From positions 2,604,643-2,668,642 of the forward strand of contig NZ_CP010029.1 of NCBI RefSeq assembly GCF_001656035.1: a stretch of DNA of 64,000 nucleotides, written 5' to 3'. This stretch comes from Yersinia entomophaga (lineage in GTDB: Bacteria > Pseudomonadota > Gammaproteobacteria > Enterobacterales > Enterobacteriaceae). This document shows positions 30,390 to 39,092 of the stretch, in pieces. The translations under genes and the position numbers were made by a program. The notes under the pieces were generated by a model. The model did no database searches, was not told the DNA's origin, and saw nothing but the letters and a program-made list of their open reading frames with translations. The number at the start of each line of letters is the position of its first letter. The first letter of the stretch is position 1.

Positions 30390-31366
30390 AGGGTCGGCCT
30401 CCCCGCATCATCCAACGGTGTATGGCATTTAACCTGACGTCCCGGCGGGCCGAGCAGTTCCGGTTCTTCGCTGCGACAGCGTTCGTTGGCATATGGGCAA
30501 CGAGGATTGAGCAAACAGCCGTCGGGACGGTCATATTTACCCGGCACCACGCCCGGCAATGATGCTAACCGTGCTTTATCCTGCGCAAATTCCGGCAATG
30601 CACGCAGCAATGCCTGAGTGTAAGGATGGCGCGGCGCACGGAAGATTTCCGAGGCTTTACCGGTTTCCACTACCTGCCCGGCATACATCACAATAATATA
30701 GTGCGCCGCCTCGGCTACCAGTGCCAGATCGTGAGTGATCAGCAACAGAGCCATATTTTCCTGCTGCTGCAACTCCAGCAATAGTTCGATGATCTGCGCC
30801 TGAATAGTCACATCCAGCGCGGTAGTTGGCTCATCGGCAATCAGCAGTTTAGGGCGACAGGCAATCGCCATGGCGATCATCACCCGCTGGCTCATCCCGC
30901 CGGAAAGCTGATGAGGATAAACATCCAGACGTGAAGCCGGATCGGGAATACCCACCAGCGTGAGTAAATCTACTGCTCGCTGATGCCGAGTACGACGATT
31001 GCCGCCCTGATGCACCTTCAGCGCTTCCATAATCTGGTAGCCCACGGTGTAACACGGATTCAGGCTGGTCATCGGGTCTTGGAAAATCATCGCCACTTCT
31101 GAGCCAACCAGTTGGCGGCGTTCGTTTTCCGAAATTTTCGTCAGATCGCGACCGTTAAACTCCAGTTTGTCGGCCATGACTTTGCCGGGGTAGTCAATCA
31201 ACCCCATAATCGCCAGAGAACTGACCGACTTACCGGAACCGGACTCACCCACGATACCCACAACCTGACCTTGCTCAATGCTATAGCTGATACGGTCTAC
31301 GGCTTTAAACGGCGCTTTTTCATCACCAAAATGCACCGACAATTTATCTACTTTTAAAAGTGCCAT
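30386..31366 (-). CDS. dppD: Dipeptide ABC transporter ATP-binding protein DppD
   Basis: 326 residues (E. coli 327). Walker [10 protein letters not shown], signature LSGGMSQR and Walker B KLLIADEP are present, along with the C-terminal peptide-transporter extension ([14 protein letters not shown]), whose cysteines bind an Fe-S cluster in some homologues. It pairs with DppF on the cytoplasmic face of DppBC. It starts 12 bases after dppC and overlaps dppF by four bases. Confidence 0.95.
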   Translation of the reverse strand: MALLKVDKLSVHFGDEKAPFKAVDRISYSIEQGQVVGIVGESGSGKSVSSLAIMGLIDYPGKVMADKLEFNGRDLTKISENERRQLVGSEVAMIFQDPMTSLNPCYTVGYQIMEALKVHQGGNRRTRHQRAVDLLTLVGIPDPASRLDVYPHQLSGGMSQRVMIAMAIACRPKLLIADEPTTALDVTIQAQIIELLLELQQQENMALLLITHDLALVAEAAHYIIVMYAGQVVETGKASEIFRAPRHPYTQALLRALPEFAQDKARLASLPGVVPGKYDRPDGCLLNPRCPYANERCRSEEPELLGPPGRQVKCHTPLDDAGRPTL

Positions 31367-31378
31367 CTCTCTCTACCT

Positions 31379-32281
31379 CTACTGCTTGAGTTTGGGGTCG
31401 AGAGCATCACGCAGGCCGTCCCCCATCAGGTTAAACGCCAGAACCGTCAGCAGAATTGCCACGCCGGGGAAGGTCACCACCCACCAGGCACTCTGCGCGA
31501 ACTGCAACACGTCGGAGAGCATGGTGCCCCACTCCGGCGTTGGTGGTTGCGCGCCCATGCCCAGAAAGCCGAGTGCTGCCATATCCAGAATGGCGTTAGA
31601 GAAACCGAGAGAGGCTTGTACGATCAAAGGTGCCAGGCAATTTGGCAAGATATTGATAAACATCTGACGCAGTGCGCCAGCGCCGGCAACGCGGGAGGCG
31701 GTCACATAGTCGCGATTGACCTCCACCAGCACCGCCGCGCGAGTCAGACGCACATAGTGCGGCAGTGCCACAAAAGTCAGCGCCAGAGAGGCATTCACGA
31801 TTGACGGCCCAAATACCGCCACCAGCACCAAAGCCAGCAACAGGCTCGGCAGTGCCAGCATGATATCGACGAGACGCATGATAATGGCGTCAACTACGCC
31901 GCCAAAATAGCCCGCCAATAAACCTAAAATCACGCCCATCACCAGCGATAGCGTAACGACCAGGCAGCCAACCAACAGGGATAAACGTGCGCCATACATC
32001 AGGCGGGATAGCACATCACGCCCTACGTCATCGGTGCCAAGAATGAATTTCCAACTGCCCCCTTCCTGCCACACCGGCGGTTTCAGCAAAGCATCGCGAA
32101 ACTGTTCTGCCGGCAGATGCGGCGCCAACCAGCCAGCGCCAATCGCGACCACCAGCATGATAATGATATAGAACAGGCCGGCAACGGCCCCTTTGTTGCG
32201 CTTGAAATAGTGCCAAAACTCCTGCATCGGGGTCATTGGCTTCGGCGCACTTTTTACTGCTGACTCGGTAAGTTGAGACAT
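31379..32281 (-). CDS. dppC: Dipeptide ABC transporter permease DppC
   Basis: 300 residues, the same as E. coli DppC, from ATG 32281 with AGGGG just upstream (the frame is open to 32338). Six membrane helices are visible with a periplasmic loop after the first (APHLPAEQFRDALLKPP), and the EAA-type coupling loop ASRVAGAGALRQMFINILPN. It forms the inner-membrane channel with DppB. It begins 10 bases after dppB. Confidence 0.95.
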   Translation of the reverse strand: MSQLTESAVKSAPKPMTPMQEFWHYFKRNKGAVAGLFYIIIMLVVAIGAGWLAPHLPAEQFRDALLKPPVWQEGGSWKFILGTDDVGRDVLSRLMYGARLSLLVGCLVVTLSLVMGVILGLLAGYFGGVVDAIIMRLVDIMLALPSLLLALVLVAVFGPSIVNASLALTFVALPHYVRLTRAAVLVEVNRDYVTASRVAGAGALRQMFINILPNCLAPLIVQASLGFSNAILDMAALGFLGMGAQPPTPEWGTMLSDVLQFAQSAWWVVTFPGVAILLTVLAFNLMGDGLRDALDPKLKQ

Positions 32282-32291
32282 TCTGCGCCCC

Positions 32292-33311
32292 TTATTTCTT
32301 ATGGCGAATACGCGGGTTAACCACGCCGTAGAGCACATCTACCAGCAGGTTAACAACAATAATCATGGTCGCGACCAGCAATACACCGCCCTGCACCACT
32401 GGATAATCGCGGCGTTGCAATGCATCTATCAGCCAACGCCCCAGCCCCGGCCAGGAGAAAATGGTTTCGGTCAGAATCGCTCCAGCCAGCAGAGTGCCAA
32501 CCTGTAAGCCAATGACGGTGACAACCGGCAGCAAAGCGTTACGCAGGGCATGTACCACAATCACGCGCATCCGGCTCAATCCCTTGGCGCGCGCGGTACG
32601 AATGTAATCTTCCCCCAGCACCTCCAACATGGATGAGCGGGTCATTCGCACAATAACCGCCAACGGAATAGTGCCCAGCACGATGGCAGGCAGGATCATA
32701 TGCATCACGGCGTCTTTGAAATCGCCTTCTTCACCCCAAATCAGGGTATCTATCAGCATAAAACCGGTGAGAGGATGACTGTCGTCGAGGAAAATAGTAT
32801 CGCTGACTCGCCCGGATACCGGCGTCAGATTGAGCTGCACCGAAACCAGCATAATCAGCATGATGCCCCACCAGAAAATCGGCATCGAATAACCCGTCAG
32901 GGAAATACCCACGGCGGTATGATCGAATATCGAACCCCGTTTGACTGCGGCCAAAACGCCAACCGGAATCCCGACGCTGATGGCAAATAGCATCGCGCAC
33001 AACCCCAGTTCTAGCGTAGCTTTAAAGCGCGGCACGAATTCTTCCCATACGGAAATACGGCTTTTAAGGGAAATCCCCAAATCGCCGTGCAACACGCCGT
33101 TAACGTAATGGAAGTATTGTTGATAGAGAGGCTTGTCCAGCCCCATTTCTGCCATGATTTGCGCATGACGTTCTGCGGATATACCGCGCTCCCCAGCCAT
33201 GATGGTCACCGGATCGCCGGGGATCATATGGACAAAAGCAAAGGTCAGCAATGTTATGCCGATAAACGTTGGGATCACTAATCCCAAACGTCGGAGTATG
33301 AACTGAAACAT
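32292..33311 (-). CDS. dppB: Dipeptide ABC transporter permease DppB
   Basis: 339 residues, equal to E. coli DppB. Six membrane helices; the N-terminal FILRRLGLVIPTFIGITLLT and the EAA-loop TARAKGLSRMRVIVVHALRN are typical. It partners DppC. A 199-bp gap with hairpins separates it from dppA, the usual arrangement that lowers permease expression relative to the binding protein. Confidence 0.95.
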   Translation of the reverse strand: MFQFILRRLGLVIPTFIGITLLTFAFVHMIPGDPVTIMAGERGISAERHAQIMAEMGLDKPLYQQYFHYVNGVLHGDLGISLKSRISVWEEFVPRFKATLELGLCAMLFAISVGIPVGVLAAVKRGSIFDHTAVGISLTGYSMPIFWWGIMLIMLVSVQLNLTPVSGRVSDTIFLDDSHPLTGFMLIDTLIWGEEGDFKDAVMHMILPAIVLGTIPLAVIVRMTRSSMLEVLGEDYIRTARAKGLSRMRVIVVHALRNALLPVVTVIGLQVGTLLAGAILTETIFSWPGLGRWLIDALQRRDYPVVQGGVLLVATMIIVVNLLVDVLYGVVNPRIRHKK

Positions 33312-33510
33312 ATCCCGAGCTCTCTGTGTAAAGTGCCCAACAGCTCATAGGCCGTCAGGCTTATTAAAAACCCGGCCCCGGAGCCATCCGCACAGGCTCT
33401 GCTCTCAGGGATGGGTTTAAGGCTCACATCTAAAACGATGTCTTAACTATCTGGAATGCCAGACAAACGAGGGCACCTTAGCGCCCTCATTCATGAACCG
33501 CATTGACAGG
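33312..33510 (-). promoter_or_regulatory. dppA-dppB intercistronic region with hairpins
   Basis: Right after the dppA stop, GAGGGC and GCCCTC (33469-33488) form a hairpin on the minus transcript. A second GAGCC/GGCTC inverted repeat lies near 33381-33401. These probably stabilise dppA mRNA or partly terminate, giving more DppA than permease. Function is inferred from position. Confidence 0.5.
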
Positions 33511-35121
33511 TTATTTATCGATATCCACTTGCTGGAAGTAGTGGCCACCCAATGGATCGACGATGTAGTTTTTTACTTCTTTACGCACAGGTTCGTACAC
33601 GGTGGAGTGAGCCACAATCAGCGCCGGAGCCTGATCGTGCATAATCACCTGAGCCTGTTTGTACAGTTCGGCACGTTTAGCCTGATCGGATTCAGCACGC
33701 GCAGGTTGGATTACGTCTTCAAACGGCTTGTAACACCATTTGGAGTAGTTGGAACCTTGCTTGGCCGCATCACAGCTAAACAGCGTAGCGAAGAAATTGT
33801 CCGGATCCCCATTGTCCCCAGTCCAGCCCATCATCACGGTCTGATGTTCACCTTCTTTGGCGCGCTTCAGATACTCGCCCCACTCGTAGGTGACGATTTT
33901 GGCTTTCACACCAACTTTCGCCCAATCAGACTGGATCATCTCGGCCATACGACGAGCATTCGGGTTATACGGGCGCTGTACCGGCATCGCCCACAGATCG
34001 ATAGAGAAACCGTCTGGCAAACCAGCTTCTTTCAGTAACTCTTTCGCTTTTTCTGGGTCATAGGCGTAATCTTTGATTTCATCGTTGTAGCCCCACATTG
34101 TTGGTGGGATCAGGTTTTTAGCCGGCTGACCAGCCCCCTGATAAACTGCTTTGATGATCGCGTCCTTGTTCACGGCCATAGTCAGCGCCTGACGAACCTT
34201 GACGTTATCCAGCGGTTTTTTCTCAACGTTAAATGACAGGTAACCCACGTTCAGGCCAGCCTGCTCCATCAGATTAATTGATTTGTCTTCTTTCATGCGG
34301 GCAATGTCAGCCGGATTCGGGTACGGCATGACCTGACATTCGTTTTTCTGCATTTTGGCGTAACGCACAGAGGCATCTGGCGTAATAGAGAAGACTAAAC
34401 GATCGATTTTTGGTTTGGTGCCCCAATAACCGTCGAAGGCTTTATACAAAATGCGTGAGTCTTTTTGATACTGCTGTAGCTGGAACGGGCCAGTACCGAT
34501 TGGATTCAGATCGACTTTCTCCGGCGTACCGGCTTTCATCATGTTATCCGCGTATTCGGCAGACAGGATTGAAGCGAAGTCCATCCCCAGATCGGCCAGG
34601 AAAGGCGATTCCGGACGAGTCAGCACGAAGCGAACGGTATGATCGTCAACTTTCTCAATGTTGCTGATTAACTCACCCATCCCCATCCCCTGGAAGTACT
34701 CATAGCTGCCGCCAGAGACTTTATGGTAAGGATGGTTGGCGTCTTTCTGACGCATGAAGGTGTAGATCACGTCATCCGCGTTGAAAGTGCGGGTAGGTTT
34801 AAAATCTTTGCTGCCCTGCCACTTCACGTCTTTACGCAGATGGAAAGTGTAGGTTTTGCCGTCTTCGCTGACTTCCCATTTCTCAGCCAGCGCTGGCTGA
34901 ATTTCTGTTGTACCAATCTTGAACTCAACTAAACGGTTATAAATGGCACGAGAGCTGGCATCGTAAGTAGTGCCAGAGGTGAACAACTGCGGGTTAAAGC
35001 CTTCCGGCGAGCCTTCTGAGCAATACACCAGTGTTTTTGCCTGAATCCCGGCAGAAACAGCCAGCGCAACCAGCCCAATACCGAATTTTACTATCCCTGC
35101 CTTTCCCAAGGAAATCGTCAT
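33511..35121 (-). CDS. dppA: Periplasmic dipeptide-binding protein DppA
   Basis: 536 residues (E. coli 535). A signal peptide ends near residue 28 (SAGIQA/KT) and the SBP_bac_5 domain follows: KTLVYCSEGSPEGFNPQLFT, the TYTFHLRKDVKW region and WAMPVQRPYNPNARRMAEMI. It binds dipeptides (and in E. coli haem and chemotactic ligands) for DppBCDF. A GGAG lies about 8 bases before ATG 35121. The leader carries a C/A-rich sequence typical of GcvB repression. Confidence 0.96.
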   Translation of the reverse strand: MTISLGKAGIVKFGIGLVALAVSAGIQAKTLVYCSEGSPEGFNPQLFTSGTTYDASSRAIYNRLVEFKIGTTEIQPALAEKWEVSEDGKTYTFHLRKDVKWQGSKDFKPTRTFNADDVIYTFMRQKDANHPYHKVSGGSYEYFQGMGMGELISNIEKVDDHTVRFVLTRPESPFLADLGMDFASILSAEYADNMMKAGTPEKVDLNPIGTGPFQLQQYQKDSRILYKAFDGYWGTKPKIDRLVFSITPDASVRYAKMQKNECQVMPYPNPADIARMKEDKSINLMEQAGLNVGYLSFNVEKKPLDNVKVRQALTMAVNKDAIIKAVYQGAGQPAKNLIPPTMWGYNDEIKDYAYDPEKAKELLKEAGLPDGFSIDLWAMPVQRPYNPNARRMAEMIQSDWAKVGVKAKIVTYEWGEYLKRAKEGEHQTVMMGWTGDNGDPDNFFATLFSCDAAKQGSNYSKWCYKPFEDVIQPARAESDQAKRAELYKQAQVIMHDQAPALIVAHSTVYEPVRKEVKNYIVDPLGGHYFQQVDIDK

Positions 35122-35133
35122 CGCTTGTGCTCC

Positions 35134-35160
35134 ATTGTGGTGATGTGTGTTGTGTGTACA
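35134..35160 (-). promoter_or_regulatory. C/A-rich GcvB target-like site in the dppA leader
   Basis: The minus strand upstream of dppA reads ACACACAACACACATCACCA, ending just before the ribosome site. GcvB represses dppA in enterobacteria by pairing its G/U-rich R1 region with such CACAACA-type sequences. The sequence is visible; the regulation is known for homologues and inferred here. Confidence 0.65.
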
Positions 35161-35710
35161 GCCAGACCCTATAATTTTTTAGTCCGCGGTCTGTGCTGTT
35201 CTGGCCTGATGGCCGCAGGAATGGTGGAATGCGATGCCGAATAGAAACCTATTCAGGCGGTCGGTTTGAAGAGGTTAAAACCCCAAAACTTCTGTCGCTA
35301 ACTACCCCTGAGGGTACCAATTTGGCAACAGTTAACAGCAACGTCAATATGGCTGATGGGGTTTTATACAGAGTATGAGAAACAGCAAGCAAACATAAAA
35401 AAAACTTTTTATTAACATAATTAGCATTAAAAATTATGCTACTACTAATTAGTCAGTGTTATCCACTGGGTAAAATTCATACTCCAGTGGTAATACCCAG
35501 AGATAATCAGAAAAACTTTGTTGCTAAATGATGAAAATCTGCTCAATTATTTTTGTGATCTCACAGCAAAACAGGATGAAATGCTGCCTTATACCCATAA
35601 ATAGGTGACGACTAGACTCATTTCATACATGGTTCATTCATCTTTACCGACTGGTTCGCGAAAGGAATAAGGTCAGGTCAATCAAAAGCAGATTTGAGAT
35701 CGTTGGGCGT

Positions 35711-36315
35711 CTAGCCTTCGCGCACCAAAGCAAAGCACCAAAATAGTGCGTCCGGGCAAACCGCTTTAATCACTTCGCATTGGCCGCATAAAAATATGTC
35801 TTTGCGCCGCCATAAATCACCCGGCGCTTCAGGAAAATTAAAATAGTCCTCCATCAAGATCTGAACGTTTTCTTCACCCCTAAGCCGCCTTGGATCAGAC
35901 CCGAATCACTGGTCAGCCTTTCGACGTCCTCAAAACGACAACCATTACATAAAAACCCTGACCTGTTAGCGATAACTACATAACACGCGCTCTTTTCCCC
36001 GCGATGCCCAGCTCGCCGTCTCTCTAACTCCTTTTCATTAATAATAATCTTGGCTTGATCGCCCGTTAAATAAGGGTTTCCAATGGGAGAGGTAGCCAGA
36101 ATATTGTTAATATATTATCTGATCATGCTTTTTACGATCCTTCACTTCAGATTTAGTCAATTTATTGTATGAAACGCCATCTTTACTCGGAGTCTGAATA
36201 TTTATTATCGTACTTAATCCTCCCTGAAAATATCTATCCTGACATTTACATTTTTTTCTTTTCTCGCTGATATTAATCCAGCTATTTGGCTCTCAGCCGC
36301 TTTTTTATCGACCAC
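35711..36315 (-). pseudogene. Decayed unrecognised gene with several frame breaks
   Basis: Successive minus-strand frames read like one protein broken by frameshifts and a stop: VVDKKAAESQIAGLISARKE, then GVSYNKLTKSEVKDRKKHDQ, then ILATSPIGNPYLTGDQAK and FLCNGCRFEDVERLTSDSG, then QILMEDYFNFPEAPGDLW and IFLCGQCEVIKAVCPDALFW, ending VREG. The last break lies at a GGGG run near the QGG/GEE junction: one more G would restore the frame. I do not recognise the family. The composition and paired cysteines look like a real protein, but whether all segments belong to one gene is inference. Confidence 0.5.
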
Positions 36316-36563
36316 GATTTCAGCTCAAACATTTGACAAGAATAAAAGAAAGAATATTGGTGTATAAATATCTATGGCGTTGAATGGCATGTTGAAATAA
36401 GCATTGAAACATTGAGCGCGCTCGTTCGCCCTCCTTAACTATCAACAAAGTCAAGTGACAACAGAGGTCCGGCGTCTGGCAGGTGAGAGTCAACGGTTGA
36501 TGGAATGCGGGTCTATAACTGAACTCTTGGTTTGCTGGTATAAAAGGTTTACTCGCTGAGCCT

Positions 36564-36640
36564 GAGAGCTAAGAGCTAAGAGCTAAGAGCTAAGAGCTAA
36601 GAGCTAAGAGCTAAGAGCTAAGAGCTAAGAGCTAAGAGCT
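36564..36640. repeat. Tandem array of a 7-bp unit (AAGAGCT)
   Basis: Ten perfect AAGAGCT copies occupy 36571-36640, preceded by one variant copy (GAGAGCT). The array is intergenic and not flanked by spacers, so it is a simple VNTR-type locus, likely variable in copy number between strains. Confidence 0.95.
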
Positions 36641-37302
36641 AAACAATGTTCACGGGTTCTTGTGTAAATGCTAATGTATAGTTAAACATCGCAAGCAAAG
36701 TGAGCCACTCTATTTCTTGCTGGTAGCTGATATTGCCGTCCAATTGCCAATCACCCAACCGGCGGCCAAGATTACAACCCCAAACTCCATCGGCTCAAAC
36801 GTCGTCTCTGTATTACGATCCCCGTATCATTGAGAAAAAAATGACATAACACTTTGTATGAGAACCGAGTAAAACCTTTTCTCTATTATTATCCTCAAAT
36901 TGCCTATCAAGTATATATTCATCCAATAACATTAGATGATTCCAAATTTATAATTACGGATTAACATCAAATATAATATCCAAGATAAATAAAAATCCTA
37001 TCGAGATAAATTTATGCCATCGAGTATTAAATATTTTTATTTATAGTAATAATACTATATCTCAGTCCTGACAATGGGATGTATATCATTAAAATCAATG
37101 ATAATAAATAGAGGTTTTTATTTATACTGAAAATATTCACACCGTAAAAAAACCTTTCATATAATATTTATTAATGCCTGATGCATTACCAATAAAAATT
37201 AAAACTTATCCGATAGATTGATTGGTTACCTTCCACTGAAGTCAGCGAGTTAATAGCCAAAAGATCCCGCGGGAACAGACAGAAGATTTATTGTAGGAAA
37301 AG

Positions 37303-37398
37303 GTTGGAGTCTTGGAGTCTTGGAGTCTTGGAATCTTGGAGTCTTGGAGTCTTGGAGTCTTGGAGTCTTGGAGTCTTGGAGTCTTGGAATCTTGGAAT
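37303..37398. repeat. Tandem array of an 8-bp unit (CTTGGAGT)
   Basis: Twelve contiguous octamers. Most are CTTGGAGT; the third and the last two read CTTGGAAT and the first is GTTGGAGT. The array ends about 25 bases before the tRNA-Pro terminator. An open frame through the array and tRNA in this stretch is a by-product of the repeat. Confidence 0.95.
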
Positions 37399-37423
37399 CT
37401 TGAGAATATTGAGGTCTATAAAC

Positions 37424-37452
37424 GAAAAAACCCCGGCCAAAAAGCCAGGGTT
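37424..37452 (-). terminator. tRNA-Pro terminator
   Basis: On the minus strand AACCCTGGC, TTTTT and GGCCGGGGTT form a hairpin with one mismatch, followed by a T-run. It lies 9 bases after the encoded CCA of tRNA-Pro. Confidence 0.85.
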
Positions 37453-37460
37453 CTTAAATG

Positions 37461-37537
37461 TGGTCGGCGAGAGAGGATTCGAACCTCCGACCCACTGGTC
37501 CCAAACCAGTTGCGCTACCAAGCTGCGCTACTCGCCG
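37461..37537 (-). tRNA. proM: tRNA-Pro (anticodon UGG)
   Basis: A 77-nt cloverleaf on the minus strand: acceptor CGGCGAG/CTCGCCG, D-arm AGCGCAGCTTGGTAGCGC, anticodon stem ACTGG/CCAGT around the loop TTTGGGA (anticodon TGG), T-loop GGTTCGAATCC and an encoded CCA. The sequence matches proline tRNA of the proM type. Confidence 0.96.
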
Positions 37538-37666
37538 AATCGGGGCGCATCTTACTGCTACGCTCCTGGGGCGTCAATCACTTTTTAACAACCCTGCGCC
37601 GAGTGTTGATAAAATCACCGGCGCTGACTAAAAAGTGACTTACCTCCCCCTTTTCTACCTCTTTGA

Positions 37667-38998
37667 TCAGGCGTTGGCTTCAACCTGACGCGGTGACTGC
37701 GCGCGTAGGAATGGCAACAGGAACAACGCGGACATACAGGCAGCAATAGAGATAACCACGAAGAAGCCGTTCCAGTGCCACACTTCCATGATGCGTGCAA
37801 TCGGGTAGCCAGATAATGCGGCCCCCAGATAGGCAAACAGACCAACAAACCCGGTAGCCGCACCGGCAGCGTCTTTATGGGAGCATTCTGCCGCCGCCAT
37901 ACCGATTAGCATCTGTGGCCCGAAAATGAAGAAACCAATCGCGAAGAAGCAACCTGCCTGAAGTACATAGCTGATGCCCGGCATAATCCACAGGGACGCC
38001 ACGGACAGGAAGATACCGATAGAGAAAATCAGGTTCATTGGCCCACGGTTACCGCGGAACCATTTATCAGAACCCCAACCGGCGACCAGAGAACCGATAA
38101 AACCGCCGACTTCAAACAATGAAATTGCCGAGTTTGCGGTCATCAGGGAATAACCTTTTTCCTGAGTCAGATACAGGTTACCCCAGTCATTAATCGCGGT
38201 ACGCACGATATAAACCAGCACATAAGATACCGCCAGCAGCCAGATGTATTTGTTCGTCAATACATAGCGTTTCACGATTTCTTTGTTGGTCAGACCCAGA
38301 CCTTCAGATTCCTGTACCAGTTCCATGGCGTCATTACGCCATTTACCAACGCTCGGCAGCCCCATGGTGCTTGGCTTATCACGCAGACGCCAGCACATCA
38401 GCAAACCAATCACGACGCCAATAATGCCAGGAATGATCATGCCGTAACGCCAACTGAAATGCAGAGAAATACCGCCCACCAGCAGTGGGATTAAAGCACC
38501 ACCAAAGTTATGAGAAGTATTCCAGATCGCCCACCAGCCGCCGCGCTCAGAGCGGGAGTACCAGCTAGTCAGAATTTTGGAACACGGCGGCCAGCCCCAG
38601 CCCTGAAAGAAGGCGTTTAAAATCCATAGCGCGCCAAATAGCAGCAGGGAAGAACTCATACCAAATAGAATATTAATTATCCCCGTCATAATCAGGCCGA
38701 TACCCATAAAGTAGCGCGGGTTGGAACGGTCACTGATCATGCCGGAAATAAATTTGGAACAGCCGTAGGTGATATAAAATAGCGTGCCTAAAATGCCGAC
38801 GTCAGACATGGTCAGGCCTAAATCGCTGAGCATTGCTGGCATGATGAAGTTGAAACTTTTGCGGGTGAAGTAAAAGGCGGCATAGCCAATGTACATCGTC
38901 CACATCAACTGAATACGCCAATATTTGTAGGTCGCATCAATTTCTTTTTGATCCGTTACCGGCGGCACGTTATCGCGGCTTTTAAAGAAAGACCACAT
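37667..38998 (-). CDS. uhpC: Membrane sensor/regulator UhpC (hexose-phosphate sensing)
   Basis: 443 residues, twelve membrane helices, organophosphate:phosphate antiporter (MFS) family. It matches E. coli UhpC along its length, including FYFTRKSFN, FFQGWGW, the ERGGWWAIWNT stretch and FGPQMLIGMAAAECSHKDAAG. UhpC binds external glucose-6-phosphate and, with UhpB, signals to UhpA. The weaker resemblance to the transporter UhpT, and the uhpA-uhpB-uhpC order, support the UhpC assignment. It begins 94 bases after uhpB. No uhpT follows; the next gene is tRNA-Pro. Confidence 0.92.
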   Translation of the reverse strand: MWSFFKSRDNVPPVTDQKEIDATYKYWRIQLMWTMYIGYAAFYFTRKSFNFIMPAMLSDLGLTMSDVGILGTLFYITYGCSKFISGMISDRSNPRYFMGIGLIMTGIINILFGMSSSLLLFGALWILNAFFQGWGWPPCSKILTSWYSRSERGGWWAIWNTSHNFGGALIPLLVGGISLHFSWRYGMIIPGIIGVVIGLLMCWRLRDKPSTMGLPSVGKWRNDAMELVQESEGLGLTNKEIVKRYVLTNKYIWLLAVSYVLVYIVRTAINDWGNLYLTQEKGYSLMTANSAISLFEVGGFIGSLVAGWGSDKWFRGNRGPMNLIFSIGIFLSVASLWIMPGISYVLQAGCFFAIGFFIFGPQMLIGMAAAECSHKDAAGAATGFVGLFAYLGAALSGYPIARIMEVWHWNGFFVVISIAACMSALFLLPFLRAQSPRQVEANA

Positions 38999-39092
38999 GT
39001 TGAACCTCAGACATTAATAAAAGTGTGGTCATCATGGCGCGCGCGCGTAGGAAAGAAACGGGGTACATTCCCACCGGCACCGAGAGTATTTC

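Larger units (their letters stand above)
35161..37460. other. Gene-poor 2.3-kb region between dppA and tRNA-Pro
   Basis: No intact gene is visible. From left to right it holds the dppA upstream region with an inverted repeat CCACTGG/CCAGTGG near 35464-35491, a decayed minus-strand gene (35711-36315), a heptamer array (36571-36640), a 38-codon coding remnant (36710-36826, minus), very AT-rich sequence from about 36840 to 37260, an octamer array (37303-37398) and the tRNA terminator. The mix suggests an old insertion or deletion hotspot beside a tRNA gene. Confidence 0.6.

Noticed and set aside
36564..36640. Possible CRISPR array
   Set aside because: Units are contiguous 7-mers without spacers; the same holds for the octamer arrays.
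37288..37521. Open frames through the octamer array and tRNA-Pro
   Set aside because: They are produced by the 8-bp repeat and read antisense or across a tRNA; repeated DSKTPRLQ-like peptides have no coding support.
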